From Trypanosoma brucei gambiense DAL972 (Eukaryota; Euglenozoa; Kinetoplastea; Trypanosomatida; Trypanosomatidae): a DNA stretch of 64,000 nt. The notes below the pieces were generated by a model. That model made no database searches, was not told the origin of the DNA, and was given only the letters and a program-made list of their open reading frames with translations. Positions 47,231 through 57,236 of this stretch are shown here, one piece after another (position 1 is the stretch's first letter; each line of letters opens with the position of its first letter). The translations under genes and the position numbers were made by a program. The stretch covers positions 569,749 through 633,748 of the forward strand of contig NC_026735.1 of NCBI RefSeq assembly GCF_000210295.1, read 5' to 3'.

Positions 47231-48451
47231 TCACTTGTGTTGAAGCCTGAGAGCCATTGGTGGAGCCGGTGGCACGCGCAGAGTCACGCCTTTTCCGCCT
47301 GTCTCCTGGTGAACTGGCTTCCCTCGGGTACCACCCGGTGCAAGTAGAGACCCGGAGTTGGCTTCTTCTGTTACGCAGCGGTTTTGTGAACCACGAGCCA
47401 CGCCAGCTCCGTCCACACACTCCGTTTTTGTTAGTGATACCTCTCCTTTGACCAATATTGCCTCCTCCAACTGCCGTACCCACTGTAAAAGATACTGAAC
47501 TTGCGCAACCAACTGGGACTGACGCTCCTCCAACCGCGTGGTAGCTTCGTCGTGCTGAAGTTTCAGTGCATGGAAAGCTACCTCTAGCTCCTCACATCGA
47601 GCTTCCGCCCGCGTTGCACGCTCCTGAGCATCCCGAAGGGCTGACTGCATGAAATCCAAACGTGAGTCGATGACTGATGGTTCCCTCCCCACAGAATCGA
47701 GCGTAGTCGTACCCTTCGCCTTCCGGGCGAGGGACACAACCACGGAAGATGCCCTTGAGTTTGAGGGCGCTGACCGGTTCGAGGGCCTTCGCACACTCTC
47801 TGAAGGCGCGGCATAACTCTTGCCCGACACTCTTTGAGTGTGAGCATCAGATCCCGTACTTCCAACACGTTTCAAACCTTCCTGCTGCGGGCGCCTCGGA
47901 TTATCGGCGCTCGAGCTGCGGGTAACACGACGTGGCTCTGTGACCGGGTCACTTACGACAGGCTTTTTGCGCGGGGTTGGAGTCCTCCGATTCCACCCCG
48001 GCTTTGCCGGCGACTCGTCACGGCGGGGCGGACGTGGTGAGGGAGGTCGAAGGCCTTTACCCCGATGTCTCTGGTCTTCCCGCTGCTCCAGAGAAGTGCC
48101 AATTGGCGTTCGGCATTTTGCTTTTGTGCACTCGCTTTGTGGTAGTGCACCCGCGACGGCAGCCGTCTCCCTCGTCGGAGCATCACAGTGCTTATGGACG
48201 CTGCGCAGGAGCTCTTCGATGTGAGCCATCCGTGCGGCGCTGTCAAGTATTGCTGTTTCGGCGCAAGCAACACTCTCAAGCACGCGGCCAGGGTGCGCTG
48301 TTTGATAGTGATCGGTCAGTATGCTGCCAGTCGAAGGCAGTGCGGGGGGTTTTCCCCAGAGGGAGCGAGCTGCGGTGACGGATGTAGGCGTTGGCTCAAG
48401 CAGTGGGACCCGCACGACGGGGGGTGGGGGAGCCACACCTCTTGTTGCCAT
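47231..48451 (-). CDS. Coiled-coil protein with disordered middle region
   Basis: The product has 406 residues from the first ATG (48451, MATRGVAPPPP); the frame before it starts only with GTG. An N-terminal Pro-rich part is followed by a short helix (AARMAHIEELLRSVHKHC near 75-92). Then comes a long Arg/Ser/Pro-rich disordered region (about 95-255) with several RxxS sites. A coiled coil spans about 265-345 (QSALRDAQERATRAEARCEELE onward). The end is Gly-rich and basic. Composition suggests a phosphorylated cytoskeletal or basal-body-type protein, but no family is recognised and the role is unknown. Confidence 0.72.
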   Translation of the reverse strand: MATRGVAPPPPVVRVPLLEPTPTSVTAARSLWGKPPALPSTGSILTDHYQTAHPGRVLESVACAETAILDSAARMAHIEELLRSVHKHCDAPTRETAAVAGALPQSECTKAKCRTPIGTSLEQREDQRHRGKGLRPPSPRPPRRDESPAKPGWNRRTPTPRKKPVVSDPVTEPRRVTRSSSADNPRRPQQEGLKRVGSTGSDAHTQRVSGKSYAAPSESVRRPSNRSAPSNSRASSVVVSLARKAKGTTTLDSVGREPSVIDSRLDFMQSALRDAQERATRAEARCEELEVAFHALKLQHDEATTRLEERQSQLVAQVQYLLQWVRQLEEAILVKGEVSLTKTECVDGAGVARGSQNRCVTEEANSGSLLAPGGTRGKPVHQETGGKGVTLRVPPAPPMALRLQHK

Positions 48452-49242
48452 GCCGCTCCTCACCGTATCTGTGTCCGTTTCGATCCCCTTGCGATGCTAG
48501 GAAACCTTGAAAACTTTACCCTCAAATTATCGGTGCATCGATACGAGCAAACGGGATAGAGAGAACCGCATCGCTAGTAAGTCAAGTGGCAGTGGCACCT
48601 CCGGTAAACGAAAGAAACAACGAGTCGCTCACCCCGAGAATTTGGACGCAAAAACAGAATGAAACAAAATGCAGAGCAACCCGATCTCCCGTGTCTTCAT
48701 CAAACGGAGCAGGGGCAATATATACGGAGATGGAAGAAGTGATAAATGAACGGTTGTCGTTGTGCCTTTTGCAGCAGTCCATGGTGGGGTTCGCCCCGAC
48801 TGGTTCGAACAGAGCGGAGAATAAGTAAGAGCACCCCTCCTACTATTTCGTCTATGTCCTTAAAACTTCCAACCCAAGTGCTCCACACCCACATACCCTC
48901 ATGCACCATCTCATTTCAACTAATTACGTCTCATCCCCCTGCCACGAATATACAGGAATATAAAGCAATCTCCACCATTACCCTCACTTCCCATCGCTGT
49001 CCACCCGTTCTGAACGGACGCGGAACACACTCGGACTCACGGAAGCATTGCAGAGGCACCGCAATTCAGTCCCAGCGAATATGTTGGCGCAGAAACCACG
49101 CAGGGAACCCGAAGAAATGAACCGCACCCACCTAACCCTCTTCTCGGAGACTGGTGACAGGTCGAAACCGGGTCCCTGACGCGGTTACAAGCATGCAAAA
49201 AAAAAAAGGAAAAGGAAGAAACAACTTCTATGTGCACCTCTT
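48452..49242. other. Spacer between PH-like and coiled-coil genes
   Basis: 790 bp. Plus-strand frames in this stretch run against transcription and lack motifs. A poly-A run at 49198-49208 near the right end lies in the PH-like 3' UTR. No gene seen. Confidence 0.5.
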
Positions 49243-50745
49243 TTATACTACATGTGCGCTCTGGTCATCCAACTGCGTAATAGCAGCAACTGGGTCGTCG
49301 CTGCTCATGGTCGCTTGAGACCTTGGAGAGGTGAGATGCGATAAAAGGTTTGCCAGGGCTTTGCACCAGATATCGGCCTTCGATTTGGATTCCGTGCTTA
49401 GCCTCAGAAGCCTTCTCGAAGTTTTCACGAGCAACGTATGCGGAGTGCGTGGGGCGCGAGTGGGACTTCTGCATTCAACTTCCTCTGATTCACATGTTTC
49501 TTTGTAGCACACGCGGGTGATATGATCTAACCTAATTTTCCTAGCGAATGTCGTCTCAAAGGTCTCCCAATGCGCCCATAAAAGGAATAAATTCACAATA
49601 TCCACCCATACCCACCGCGGAGAGCAGGTGCCCGCCCTGCTGCTCCACTTGTAGAACCAGTCACCGCCACATAGCAAAGACACAGGCGCATAGGTGGTCA
49701 GCCTCAACTCATCAACCGGAAGCCTGGTCAGGGCGTTAGGACGCAGAGAAACCGTGCCTACGCCCCCCTGAGCACCCGGCAATGGTGCCACCTGCAGTGG
49801 AGCTGGTAAGGGCTTTGGTTCCTCCGCTTCAAGAAACAGCTCCCCTGATTGTAGTCTGTCACCCTCCAGCTTACCCGTGTCTCTAGAAATTGTATTCTGT
49901 AGGTGCTGCACCCGCTCACCGCGACGTGGTGTGTCAAGTGAAAAAATGGGGCAAACGGCAAGGCTATCTGCATGGCCAGTGCGGGAAACCGGCGTACAGT
50001 TGGGGCTGTCGTAGCGCAAAGGCTGAACACACGCTTCCTCAAGGGGTTGACGATGGACTAACCTCACAACGCACCGCCCGGGTGAGCCGAACCTGCGCAT
50101 GCTCGAATCATTGGTGTTTTCCCCCGATGGGTTGAAGCACGCTTCAGGCTTGCTGTAAGAAAGCTGCGGTACTGTTCGGCCGATGGGAAATTCGTCATAA
50201 AGTGCAGTAACAGTGTTAATCGCACCCCTTTCGCCATTGACGGAAGAATAAAGACTGTTTGTCCGATGACATGCAGCCTCCCAGCGGCTCCCTTCACAAT
50301 TACCGTTTCCACGGGGGTTACCGTGAGGTGATATGGGGAAGCTACAGTACCCCGTATCCGTGCTTAGCATTGTAAATCTTCTCCGGTTGCTGTCACTGTC
50401 CGGGTACGTGCTAACATTAATGACTAAGCACGGCACACAGCGGTCATCCTCCGCACCTCCCCGGGTGGGCTCCGCTGAGTGAGCAGACGAATTGCAGGTG
50501 CGGGTAACCTCCGGCACCGCATCAACTGCTTCTTGAGCACGGGGGCGATTTCCCGACACCAAATCCTTTGGGGACGTGGCAGACGATGCCCTTCTCGTTT
50601 CTGTTCCTTCGATTGCCTGCACTTGTTCATCCGTTGCTGCGGCTGCAGGAGGAGAACAGGATATGGTGACTGCGGCGTTGGGCGCGTTGCGCCGCCGACG
50701 CCTCTCCAATATCTTCTCTAGGTGTGCCTCGTGTACGGCGTCCAT
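49243..50745 (-). CDS. Hypothetical protein with C-terminal PH-like domain
   Basis: The product has 500 residues from the first ATG (50745, MDAVHEAHLEKILERRRRR); the upstream frame begins with GTG. The first ~350 residues are low-complexity and probably disordered. From about residue 365 a PH-type domain is visible: GGDWFYKWSSRAGTCSPRWVWVD opens it like the 'G.L.K......W..R' start, followed by NLFLLWAHW, a KIRLDHITRVCY strand, and a final helix SKADIWCKALANLLSHL with the Trp expected in the C-terminal PH helix. PH-like domains of this kind (also in cortical and basal-body proteins) bind lipids or partners. Function unknown. Confidence 0.72.
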   Translation of the reverse strand: MDAVHEAHLEKILERRRRRNAPNAAVTISCSPPAAAATDEQVQAIEGTETRRASSATSPKDLVSGNRPRAQEAVDAVPEVTRTCNSSAHSAEPTRGGAEDDRCVPCLVINVSTYPDSDSNRRRFTMLSTDTGYCSFPISPHGNPRGNGNCEGSRWEAACHRTNSLYSSVNGERGAINTVTALYDEFPIGRTVPQLSYSKPEACFNPSGENTNDSSMRRFGSPGRCVVRLVHRQPLEEACVQPLRYDSPNCTPVSRTGHADSLAVCPIFSLDTPRRGERVQHLQNTISRDTGKLEGDRLQSGELFLEAEEPKPLPAPLQVAPLPGAQGGVGTVSLRPNALTRLPVDELRLTTYAPVSLLCGGDWFYKWSSRAGTCSPRWVWVDIVNLFLLWAHWETFETTFARKIRLDHITRVCYKETCESEEVECRSPTRAPRTPHTLLVKTSRRLLRLSTESKSKADIWCKALANLLSHLTSPRSQATMSSDDPVAAITQLDDQSAHVV

Positions 50746-51008
50746 ATCTCCACCGAGAAAGACATGGTTCGTTGTTGTTAAAATGATGGACACCACGAAA
50801 AAGAAAACACGAATAGGGTAATTCCTATTGGAGAATAAAACGATAATGCCACAATCGGGGGCGGGGTATTACCACATGCACAAGAAGTGGTGCAGAAGAA
50901 GGGGAAGAAAATGAGAGCCGCACCAAACCAGGGGATACCAAATTTTCACACGAGTGCGCACTGAAAAAAGAAAAAGAAAGAATCAAGCGATTGAAGTAGT
51001 TGAATGCA

Positions 51009-53195
51009 TCATTTCTCTTGTGCAAAGGACTGTTTGCCCGCTAGCCCATGGAAAAGATCAAAATCTTCCCTTGATTCCTCCATCTTCTCTTGCTCCGCCT
51101 TAGTGTTTCCGAAAGGCTTCCTATCGCCAAACAGAAGAACCTTATCCCCCCGTTGTATCCCTGTGTCGGTTCCCGGGATGGTCCAGTAGGACTCCATATC
51201 CTCTGCAGCGCAGGGGGCGCGTAGAGCCCTCGGAACCTGGAAAGCGTCGACAAGGTTTACACACTGCGGCGCCATGACAGTAACAATGTTATCAAGATGG
51301 GAGCTGAGGATGCAGGATTTGCTGGGACTCATCATTTGTTGGGTGAGAAAGTAATCTAACCGGTCCTGCTGCCTGGAAAGGGCAAATATCCACCCCATGT
51401 CACGTAGTATTTTTCTCGCTCGAGGATCGGTACAGGCCTGGGTTTCGTCCATCATCACTTCCAGTGCGAACATTTCCATGTACGCTTCGCCGCAGTGCAC
51501 CACCTGTTCGTGACGAAACATTACCCAGTCGTACCATTGGTGCTCGGAGCCGCCTTTACGCCTTTCTATTTCACGGGATTGCCGTAGGCGCTTCTTCTCG
51601 CGGTAATGCTTGTGACTAAAAAAAATCCGATGCCTTCCCAGATCCGCAATTCGTGGTGAATAAAAGGGGTTTTTAACGAACCTATCCAGCGCCGCAAACG
51701 ACTGGAAACAACTGGAGAGCCACCAACCCCAATGGGTAGTGCCCACATTTTTGACGACCGATTTGAACGCCACCTCTCGAATAAGTGAAGAATGGTCCAA
51801 CCCATCACGCCGCATCTGAACTGTTAAAAGGACGTCGCACGTTCCGGTGCTCCTGAGGGAGGAATGCACATCCATAAAATCATCCGCAAAACTCTTTAGA
51901 GTCGACAAATTATCCGTTAAGAAGTACAGGGTTCCGGCAAGTTTCATCTCATCTTCGTAGTCCGCCGGTTGTGCCTCTGGCTTCGTGAAGGCGGGAAGCA
52001 CGCGCCGCCAGAGGGTCATGTAAACGTACGATGTACAGAGAAGCTTTACAAGAGGCGATTGGACATGTTGCACCCCAAAGACTGGGTAATTGCGTCGTCC
52101 ATCAGGCCCCACCATCCACTTTTGTGCGACGTAGCGGACAATATTCGTCAAACTCCTCTTCAAGGTTCCAACGTAAAGTGCTCCGGATGCCAACCGCATT
52201 TGGCGGGTTAGTGCCTGTACGGATGTGAGAGTGGCAGCACCACCCGCAAATACAAGTTTTCCATCAACAATCTCGGACGGAAGAAGTAGGGAAGTAACAG
52301 GGATGGTAACATTCTCGAAGTGAAGGACGCCCACGCCGGCAGCAGTCATGGCTTCATTCTCTCCATTAATCGGCCTCGCACTAACGCCCTTTTTCAGCAC
52401 TCCACCCTCCCTTAGTTGCACTGCGAAAGCATGAATCCCCATGTTGTCATCCTTGTTAAGCGTAAGGGTGGCAGTAACAATAGCCCAGTCCGCACACACG
52501 GCACCCACAACAGCAAACTTTCCCGAACCGCGCAGTACAAAAACATTTTCGCCGCGGTTGTAGCGCGCTTCTGTGTTGAGGGGGACGCCTTCAGCAATGA
52601 GCTCTCTGTGGGCAATTGCCCCAACAATGTGGCAACTGTCAACGTGGTCCAGCAGAAGTGCCTTCATTTCTTTCGACCCGTACAACGCTATCATTGCCGC
52701 GAAGGTGAAGTGGTCTGCAGCCAACAGCGCAAGTGGGGTACAACACATTGCGATGACCTCATAGAAGGTACAAAACAAGTGCGGGGTAGAGTTCACCTGC
52801 GCAAAAGAAAGAAGTCGCTTCTTGGCAATTGCACGAAGGAGCTGGACGGTTCGCTGAACAGAACTACCCTGGGACTGAGGCAGGTCATCACGCACGACAA
52901 AATTTGATGGGTTCCGGGGGAGCACCTCCATTAAAGCCCGCCGCACCTCCTCCTTGTAGTCTATATCGATGCCCTCACAAATAAAGCGGAATGTTGGCTC
53001 CTCAAATGCATGTTCCATGCTGTACATCTGCTGTGAAGGATTCAACTCGAAGTGCAGCTGAGGGGAACGATGGAACGTCCGCCGCTGAGCAGTTAGCGGC
53101 GCCTTCCAGCAACAGCTTTTAAGGCCCGTGTTCGCGTAAAGAAACCGATACACAATATTTGGGGGCAATTTTGAAAATAGACCCTTGCACATCAT
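51009..53195 (-). CDS. Degenerate acyl-CoA oxidase-like protein with possible mitochondrial presequence
   Basis: The 728-residue product aligns by pattern with acyl-CoA oxidases: an N-terminal helical part, HLFCTFYEVIAMC, then SCHIVGAIAHRELIAEGVPLNTEARY, where oxidases have the CFAxTELGHGSN FAD motif. A beta-domain follows with GIHAFAVQLRE and GVGVLHFENVTIP, and then helical C-terminal domains with QSPLVKLLCTSYVY. The FAD-side TELGHG motif is not kept, and the usual late CGGHGY and TYEGDNxVL elements, with the catalytic Glu, are not visible; the matching part reads SSLRSTGTCDVLL. The first 55 residues are basic with an RRTFHRS site like a mitochondrial cleavage site. The C-terminus QEK is not a peroxisomal PTS1. 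I infer a pseudoenzyme, or an enzyme with changed chemistry, in mitochondria. Confidence 0.72.
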   Translation of the reverse strand: MMCKGLFSKLPPNIVYRFLYANTGLKSCCWKAPLTAQRRTFHRSPQLHFELNPSQQMYSMEHAFEEPTFRFICEGIDIDYKEEVRRALMEVLPRNPSNFVVRDDLPQSQGSSVQRTVQLLRAIAKKRLLSFAQVNSTPHLFCTFYEVIAMCCTPLALLAADHFTFAAMIALYGSKEMKALLLDHVDSCHIVGAIAHRELIAEGVPLNTEARYNRGENVFVLRGSGKFAVVGAVCADWAIVTATLTLNKDDNMGIHAFAVQLREGGVLKKGVSARPINGENEAMTAAGVGVLHFENVTIPVTSLLLPSEIVDGKLVFAGGAATLTSVQALTRQMRLASGALYVGTLKRSLTNIVRYVAQKWMVGPDGRRNYPVFGVQHVQSPLVKLLCTSYVYMTLWRRVLPAFTKPEAQPADYEDEMKLAGTLYFLTDNLSTLKSFADDFMDVHSSLRSTGTCDVLLTVQMRRDGLDHSSLIREVAFKSVVKNVGTTHWGWWLSSCFQSFAALDRFVKNPFYSPRIADLGRHRIFFSHKHYREKKRLRQSREIERRKGGSEHQWYDWVMFRHEQVVHCGEAYMEMFALEVMMDETQACTDPRARKILRDMGWIFALSRQQDRLDYFLTQQMMSPSKSCILSSHLDNIVTVMAPQCVNLVDAFQVPRALRAPCAAEDMESYWTIPGTDTGIQRGDKVLLFGDRKPFGNTKAEQEKMEESREDFDLFHGLAGKQSFAQEK

Positions 53196-53629
53196 CTTCC
53201 TGGCCAGACAGGTCTACCGATAGCTGCACAAAAGTTTTGAGGGAGAACGTACTCATGGGTACGTACACAAAGTGGTGAAGAACAAGTAATAAAAAAAGTG
53301 TAACACCCCAAACCACACCACTGACCCGGTTTGGGCGCTGACCCCTGCCCTTATTCTTATCTCCCACCAAATCTAGGCGGGTCAACCAATTCCCGCTGCC
53401 TCGCTTTAAAACTCTTACCCTTTCCCTATTCGTAAGGAGGGAATGGATAATGCAAAACGAGGATATACATACACCGCCCATTATTGCTTTCCTTCCCCTC
53501 GAACACGTGCTCCTATGTGATACATATGATATTGTGACTCCTATTTCCCTTGCCTTGCCACAATTTTGGCTAAGCTTACCTTGACTCGGCATTCCCCAAG
53601 CAGACTACGTAGACACCTCGCTGCCACAC
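53196..53629. other. Spacer between SPT5 and acyl-CoA oxidase-like genes
   Basis: 434 bp. A minus-strand frame overlapping the oxidase start is open but has no motif. Holds the SPT5 3' UTR. No gene seen. Confidence 0.5.
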
Positions 53630-55777
53630 TTACTCTATGTCCATCTCGTACCACTCGGAGTTGCCCGCCCAGTCTTCCGATGTCATGCGAGGATTGGGAA
53701 CCGACAGGTCTGCTCGAGAAGCATTATGTGGGTTGCGATTTACCGTTGGAAGCTGCTTCGCTGGTTGTATCTGTTTTGTCGTGGTTCGACCGCCAATAAG
53801 CAGGACACAACTAGCATCGACAGCTACCAACCCTGAGTTTTCCTTCACAGTTTTTACGCGCACAAAAAGGGTAGTGTTAAATACCTGTTCCACACGACCA
53901 GTCTGGCCGTCGAGATGATACGGAGAGCTGTCGTCATTCTGTATAATCACCTCAGATCCACGGGTAATCATGTTGGCCAGCTGGTCCGTGGTTTGGCGCC
54001 GCCCAGTGAGGACTGGCTTGATCTGTGTGGTTGACAAGTAGCGCGTCTCCATCCGATCCGTCAAGACGCATACGTCGTTGCGGTTTAGGCGCACAACACA
54101 AGCGACGGATGAGGAATCCGGCAGCATCACTAGATCAAATAGTTTCCATGACCCCGAAGTATGGCCGAAGGAGCCAACGAGATTGCTCCGATGACAGTCA
54201 TCTGCACGAACCACCAACTCGCGTGTAGCAGTAGCCCTATCGGAGAACACATGTACAACATCACCCAGCGCCTTCACCACCGTGCCACTTTCACCAGCAT
54301 GCACACCCCCATCGATAACGACATGGGTCCCCTCGGTGAAGTGCTTCACACACAGTGGAAGCTCGACCCGAAGCTTTATTGTCTCGCCCTTCATGGGAAC
54401 CCGACATGACAAGGCAACCGTATTTGTGTCCAGAAAAATATTTTCTATTGTCCCCACAGTTTCGCGCAGCTGTCCAGATACCACCCGCACCATGTCACCA
54501 ATGCGCAGCCCCGCTGAGCCACGACCGTTGGAGGCGAAATGGGAAGCAGCCTCACGCACCCTGTTAAGGTCGCTGCTAAAGAAGGCAGCTAACTCCTCTA
54601 CTGTGGGCTTCTCCATCTTAACCCCACTTATAACCTGGCTGAGGGACACGCTGAGGTGAAGGTATCCTTCGCCATCAAAAATGAGGTCACCCCACGTGTA
54701 CATTTCACCCCGGTTATGAGCTCCTACGGCAAGATTTGGGACAAATAAGCGTTGGGGCATTCGCACCTCAGGTTTGTTGCAAGTTTTTCCAACGAAGTCC
54801 TCCCGAGGAACCACTTTAACCGTCACGCGTCGAGAGGCTGAGTCAACGGCAATTACCTGCGCGATATCCAGGCGGTATTGACGCCGCCGCAGCCGAACAA
54901 AGGAGCCTACACGAATCTTATCCTCTGAGGGCCGATGTTCCATCATCTGCATCAGCTCTGAAGGATTTACTAGAGAAATATTGCTTCGAAACAGGCCAAC
55001 TAACCCGTTGATTGCATTCTCTACAAACGCTTTGCGGTGTGATTCAATATATATATATTCTTTCACGTGATCGAAGCAAAACACCGAAATAATACCCAGG
55101 TCAACTTTTCGCTTCTCATAATTGCGACCTATACGAAAAGCGTAGCATTTGTTTACTAATCGGGCGACAAGCACACGAGCCATGCGAGGGCGACACTTAA
55201 CAGCGAAAACTTTGGGATCCGTATCCTGCGGCAGCAAATGCGAAGCATAACGTAGTGACGACAGCTTCCCTTTAGGAATACCAGAAGACAAAAGCGCTTC
55301 TGTTCGGTTCGCTTTTTTCCTACCAGAGCGGTACCGTTCTTCAATAGCACGCGCTACCTCTTCGGCTGTCATGTCCTCTTCTCCCTCAGGAAAGATGTGT
55401 CGTTTCCCTCCTTCGCGCATCGCCATCGGACCACCATAGACGTCACTTTCGCCGTCCTCATCACTTCCAACAACAAAACCATCGTCAGATTCCGTTTCCC
55501 CGCTCTCTGCAGCATCAATAACAAACTTGGATCGCACCCTTGGGTTCACGCCATCGCTCTTTCTCCCTCCCGAATGCTTAATACGTGATTTGGCCCCATG
55601 ACGCGAACGCTTCCTCCTTTTATGTTTCCTGCTCTCTTCTCTTTCCTGCTGTTCTTTCTTGTAGACTTCGTCATAACTACCTTCTACTTCCGAGGGGTCG
55701 GAGGGAACCACAAGGTCCATTGGTTCATGGTCTGCAAGGAGATCAGCGAGTTCGTTTACACCTAGTTCGTCGGACAT
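53630..55777 (-). CDS. SPT5: Transcription elongation factor SPT5
   Basis: The 715-residue product has an acidic N-terminal part (VPSDPSEVEGSYDEVY, ESDDGFVVGSDEDGESD), a basic patch (KHKRRKRSRHG), and an NGN domain at about 190-280. There KVFAVKCRPRMARVLVARLVNKC opens like the NusG/Spt5 'W.vkc.pG.E...a..L' start and VKEYIYIESHRKAFVENAINGL gives the conserved helix. Several KOW modules follow: IRVGSFVRLRRRQYRLDIAQV near 295-315, LRIGDMVRVVSGQLRETVGTI near 425-445, HVVIDGGVHAGESGTV near 487-502, LFDLVML near 550 and EVIIQND near 610. SPT5 binds RNA polymerase with SPT4 and aids elongation and RNA processing. It is shorter than human SPT5 and lacks the Ser/Thr-rich C-terminal repeats. Nuclear; high confidence. 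Confidence 0.88.
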   Translation of the reverse strand: MSDELGVNELADLLADHEPMDLVVPSDPSEVEGSYDEVYKKEQQEREESRKHKRRKRSRHGAKSRIKHSGGRKSDGVNPRVRSKFVIDAAESGETESDDGFVVGSDEDGESDVYGGPMAMREGGKRHIFPEGEEDMTAEEVARAIEERYRSGRKKANRTEALLSSGIPKGKLSSLRYASHLLPQDTDPKVFAVKCRPRMARVLVARLVNKCYAFRIGRNYEKRKVDLGIISVFCFDHVKEYIYIESHRKAFVENAINGLVGLFRSNISLVNPSELMQMMEHRPSEDKIRVGSFVRLRRRQYRLDIAQVIAVDSASRRVTVKVVPREDFVGKTCNKPEVRMPQRLFVPNLAVGAHNRGEMYTWGDLIFDGEGYLHLSVSLSQVISGVKMEKPTVEELAAFFSSDLNRVREAASHFASNGRGSAGLRIGDMVRVVSGQLRETVGTIENIFLDTNTVALSCRVPMKGETIKLRVELPLCVKHFTEGTHVVIDGGVHAGESGTVVKALGDVVHVFSDRATATRELVVRADDCHRSNLVGSFGHTSGSWKLFDLVMLPDSSSVACVVRLNRNDVCVLTDRMETRYLSTTQIKPVLTGRRQTTDQLANMITRGSEVIIQNDDSSPYHLDGQTGRVEQVFNTTLFVRVKTVKENSGLVAVDASCVLLIGGRTTTKQIQPAKQLPTVNRNPHNASRADLSVPNPRMTSEDWAGNSEWYEMDIE

Positions 55778-56094
55778 ACTTCGTGACTACAACAAGGAAG
55801 GGTCAAAGTCAAAAATATATAAGGCTATGCAGGCAAAAAAAAAAAAAAAGTAGTTTTTTTTCTTTTGTTCAAAACCTAGAACGCGGCGAGCGAGTCAACC
55901 TCTTTATTCATCATGACCGTATCATATGCCCCAATATTCCACATTGTACAAATTGGTACTGCTGCCGCAGCCCCACACACCTCGTGCTTCATCGAACGAG
56001 AGCCTCTCAGTGGGAAATGGCACCGGGATAACAAATGCGAATGATCATGGTGGTACTCAGAACAATCAACGAGACCCCATGTGCTCAGAGTGCT
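55778..56094. other. Spacer between MORN and SPT5 genes
   Basis: 317 bp. A poly-A run at 55836-55849 and nearby purines (plus strand) form the pyrimidine tract for SPT5 on the minus strand. No gene seen. Confidence 0.5.
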
Positions 56095-56622
56095 CTATAA
56101 ACTAACCTCCGCAAGCAAGCCAACTCCCTGTCCGTGATGGAACTTTCCAGCCCAACGTTTCCCCTTTGCATCGATATATGTCCCTTTACCATGCATTTTG
56201 TTGTTTTCCCACTGCCCCTCGTAGCGGGAGCCATCAGGCCAAGTATACGTTCCCGTCCCCCAAAACGAGTTTGCGTACATACTACCCTCATATGTGGCGC
56301 CGCTGGGAAACCGTAGCAGACCCTCCCCAGTCATGTCACCCTCAACCCAGCAACCGTCGTACACCAAACCGCCAGCATCTTTAAAGACGCCCTTCCCATG
56401 GTGAAAAGGTATGGGAGGGGGAAGTTCCTGCTGTTGTGCATTGCGCGTCGTTGGTGGGTGGGCAGATGGGAATTGTGATTTAGCCGTTCCATCAGCATTC
56501 GACTCACGGCGACAGAACTTTCCTTCGTACATACTTCCATCAGCAAAGCGGAAGGCACCAAACTCCTCTTCATCTCGGTGCTCTTCCTTCTTTCTCTTCA
56601 TTCTGTCAGCGTCCCTCTGCAT
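56095..56622 (-). CDS. MORN-repeat protein
   Basis: The product has 175 residues from ATG 56622 (MQRDADRMKRKKEEHRDEEE). After a charged start come MORN repeats of the Y-E-G-x-F/W type: FRFADGSMYEGKF near 26-38, VYDGCWVEGDMTGEGLLRFPSGATYEGSM near 90-118, GTGTYTWPDGSRYEGQWENNKMHGKGTY near 122-149, and AGKFHHGQGVG near 155. At least four repeats are seen, two interrupted by a Pro/Gln-rich insert. MORN arrays form beta-sheet rods and often sit at flagellar or cytoskeletal sites; here the role is unknown. Length is typical of small MORN proteins. Confidence 0.82.
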   Translation of the reverse strand: MQRDADRMKRKKEEHRDEEEFGAFRFADGSMYEGKFCRRESNADGTAKSQFPSAHPPTTRNAQQQELPPPIPFHHGKGVFKDAGGLVYDGCWVEGDMTGEGLLRFPSGATYEGSMYANSFWGTGTYTWPDGSRYEGQWENNKMHGKGTYIDAKGKRWAGKFHHGQGVGLLAEVSL

Positions 56623-57236
56623 GATCAACCCACTTTAGATGTGCTTTTTTTTCTCCCTTTGGCACTCTGCGGTCCCCCTGATCTATCGTCGCTTCCGTAG
56701 CACAACTTGTGCGGGTGGGTTGGTACAAAACCGGTAGTACTTGTGCACAACGAGAATTTCACTAAGTTGGAAAGAACTTATTGCTGCATTCGATTCGCAC
56801 GGAACCCCACAGCAAAGACATTATATATTTTTTGAGAAAAAATAAAGGAAGTGCTTAGCTGCTGTGAGGATGTTAGGAACGTCGTTTCATGAAACGAAGC
56901 AGCAAAAATATATAATTATATTTGCTGCTTTGCGCAAAACAACCGCGCCGTCTTGAAAAAGTGCGAGCGCACCGTGGAAAAAAAAAGAAAAGAAAAACAG
57001 CTTCAAAAATAAGGAAGTTCATACAACAACTAAATGAGGTTTGAGGACTGCCAACACGACCTGATGCCCACTTGTAAAATCCCATAGCAAACACCGAGCG
57101 CCCTCCTCCACCCCCTAACCAGTTCCGTTCTCTGCGTTACGTGTTAGGAAGAAGCGCTTATCAACCCATGTTGAGGTACAGCAAGCTACATACGTGGGTA
57201 ACGCAATGCAAGCCAAGACACAAAACCGCGCCTCAC
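56623..57236. other. Spacer between PP2C and MORN genes
   Basis: 614 bp, AT-rich with a poly-A run near 56979-56998 on the plus strand (pyrimidine tract on the minus strand). No gene seen. Confidence 0.5.

Noticed and set aside
53116..53592. 157-codon frame upstream of the acyl-CoA oxidase-like gene
   Set aside because: Overlaps the oxidase start in another frame and has no domain or codon pattern of a gene.
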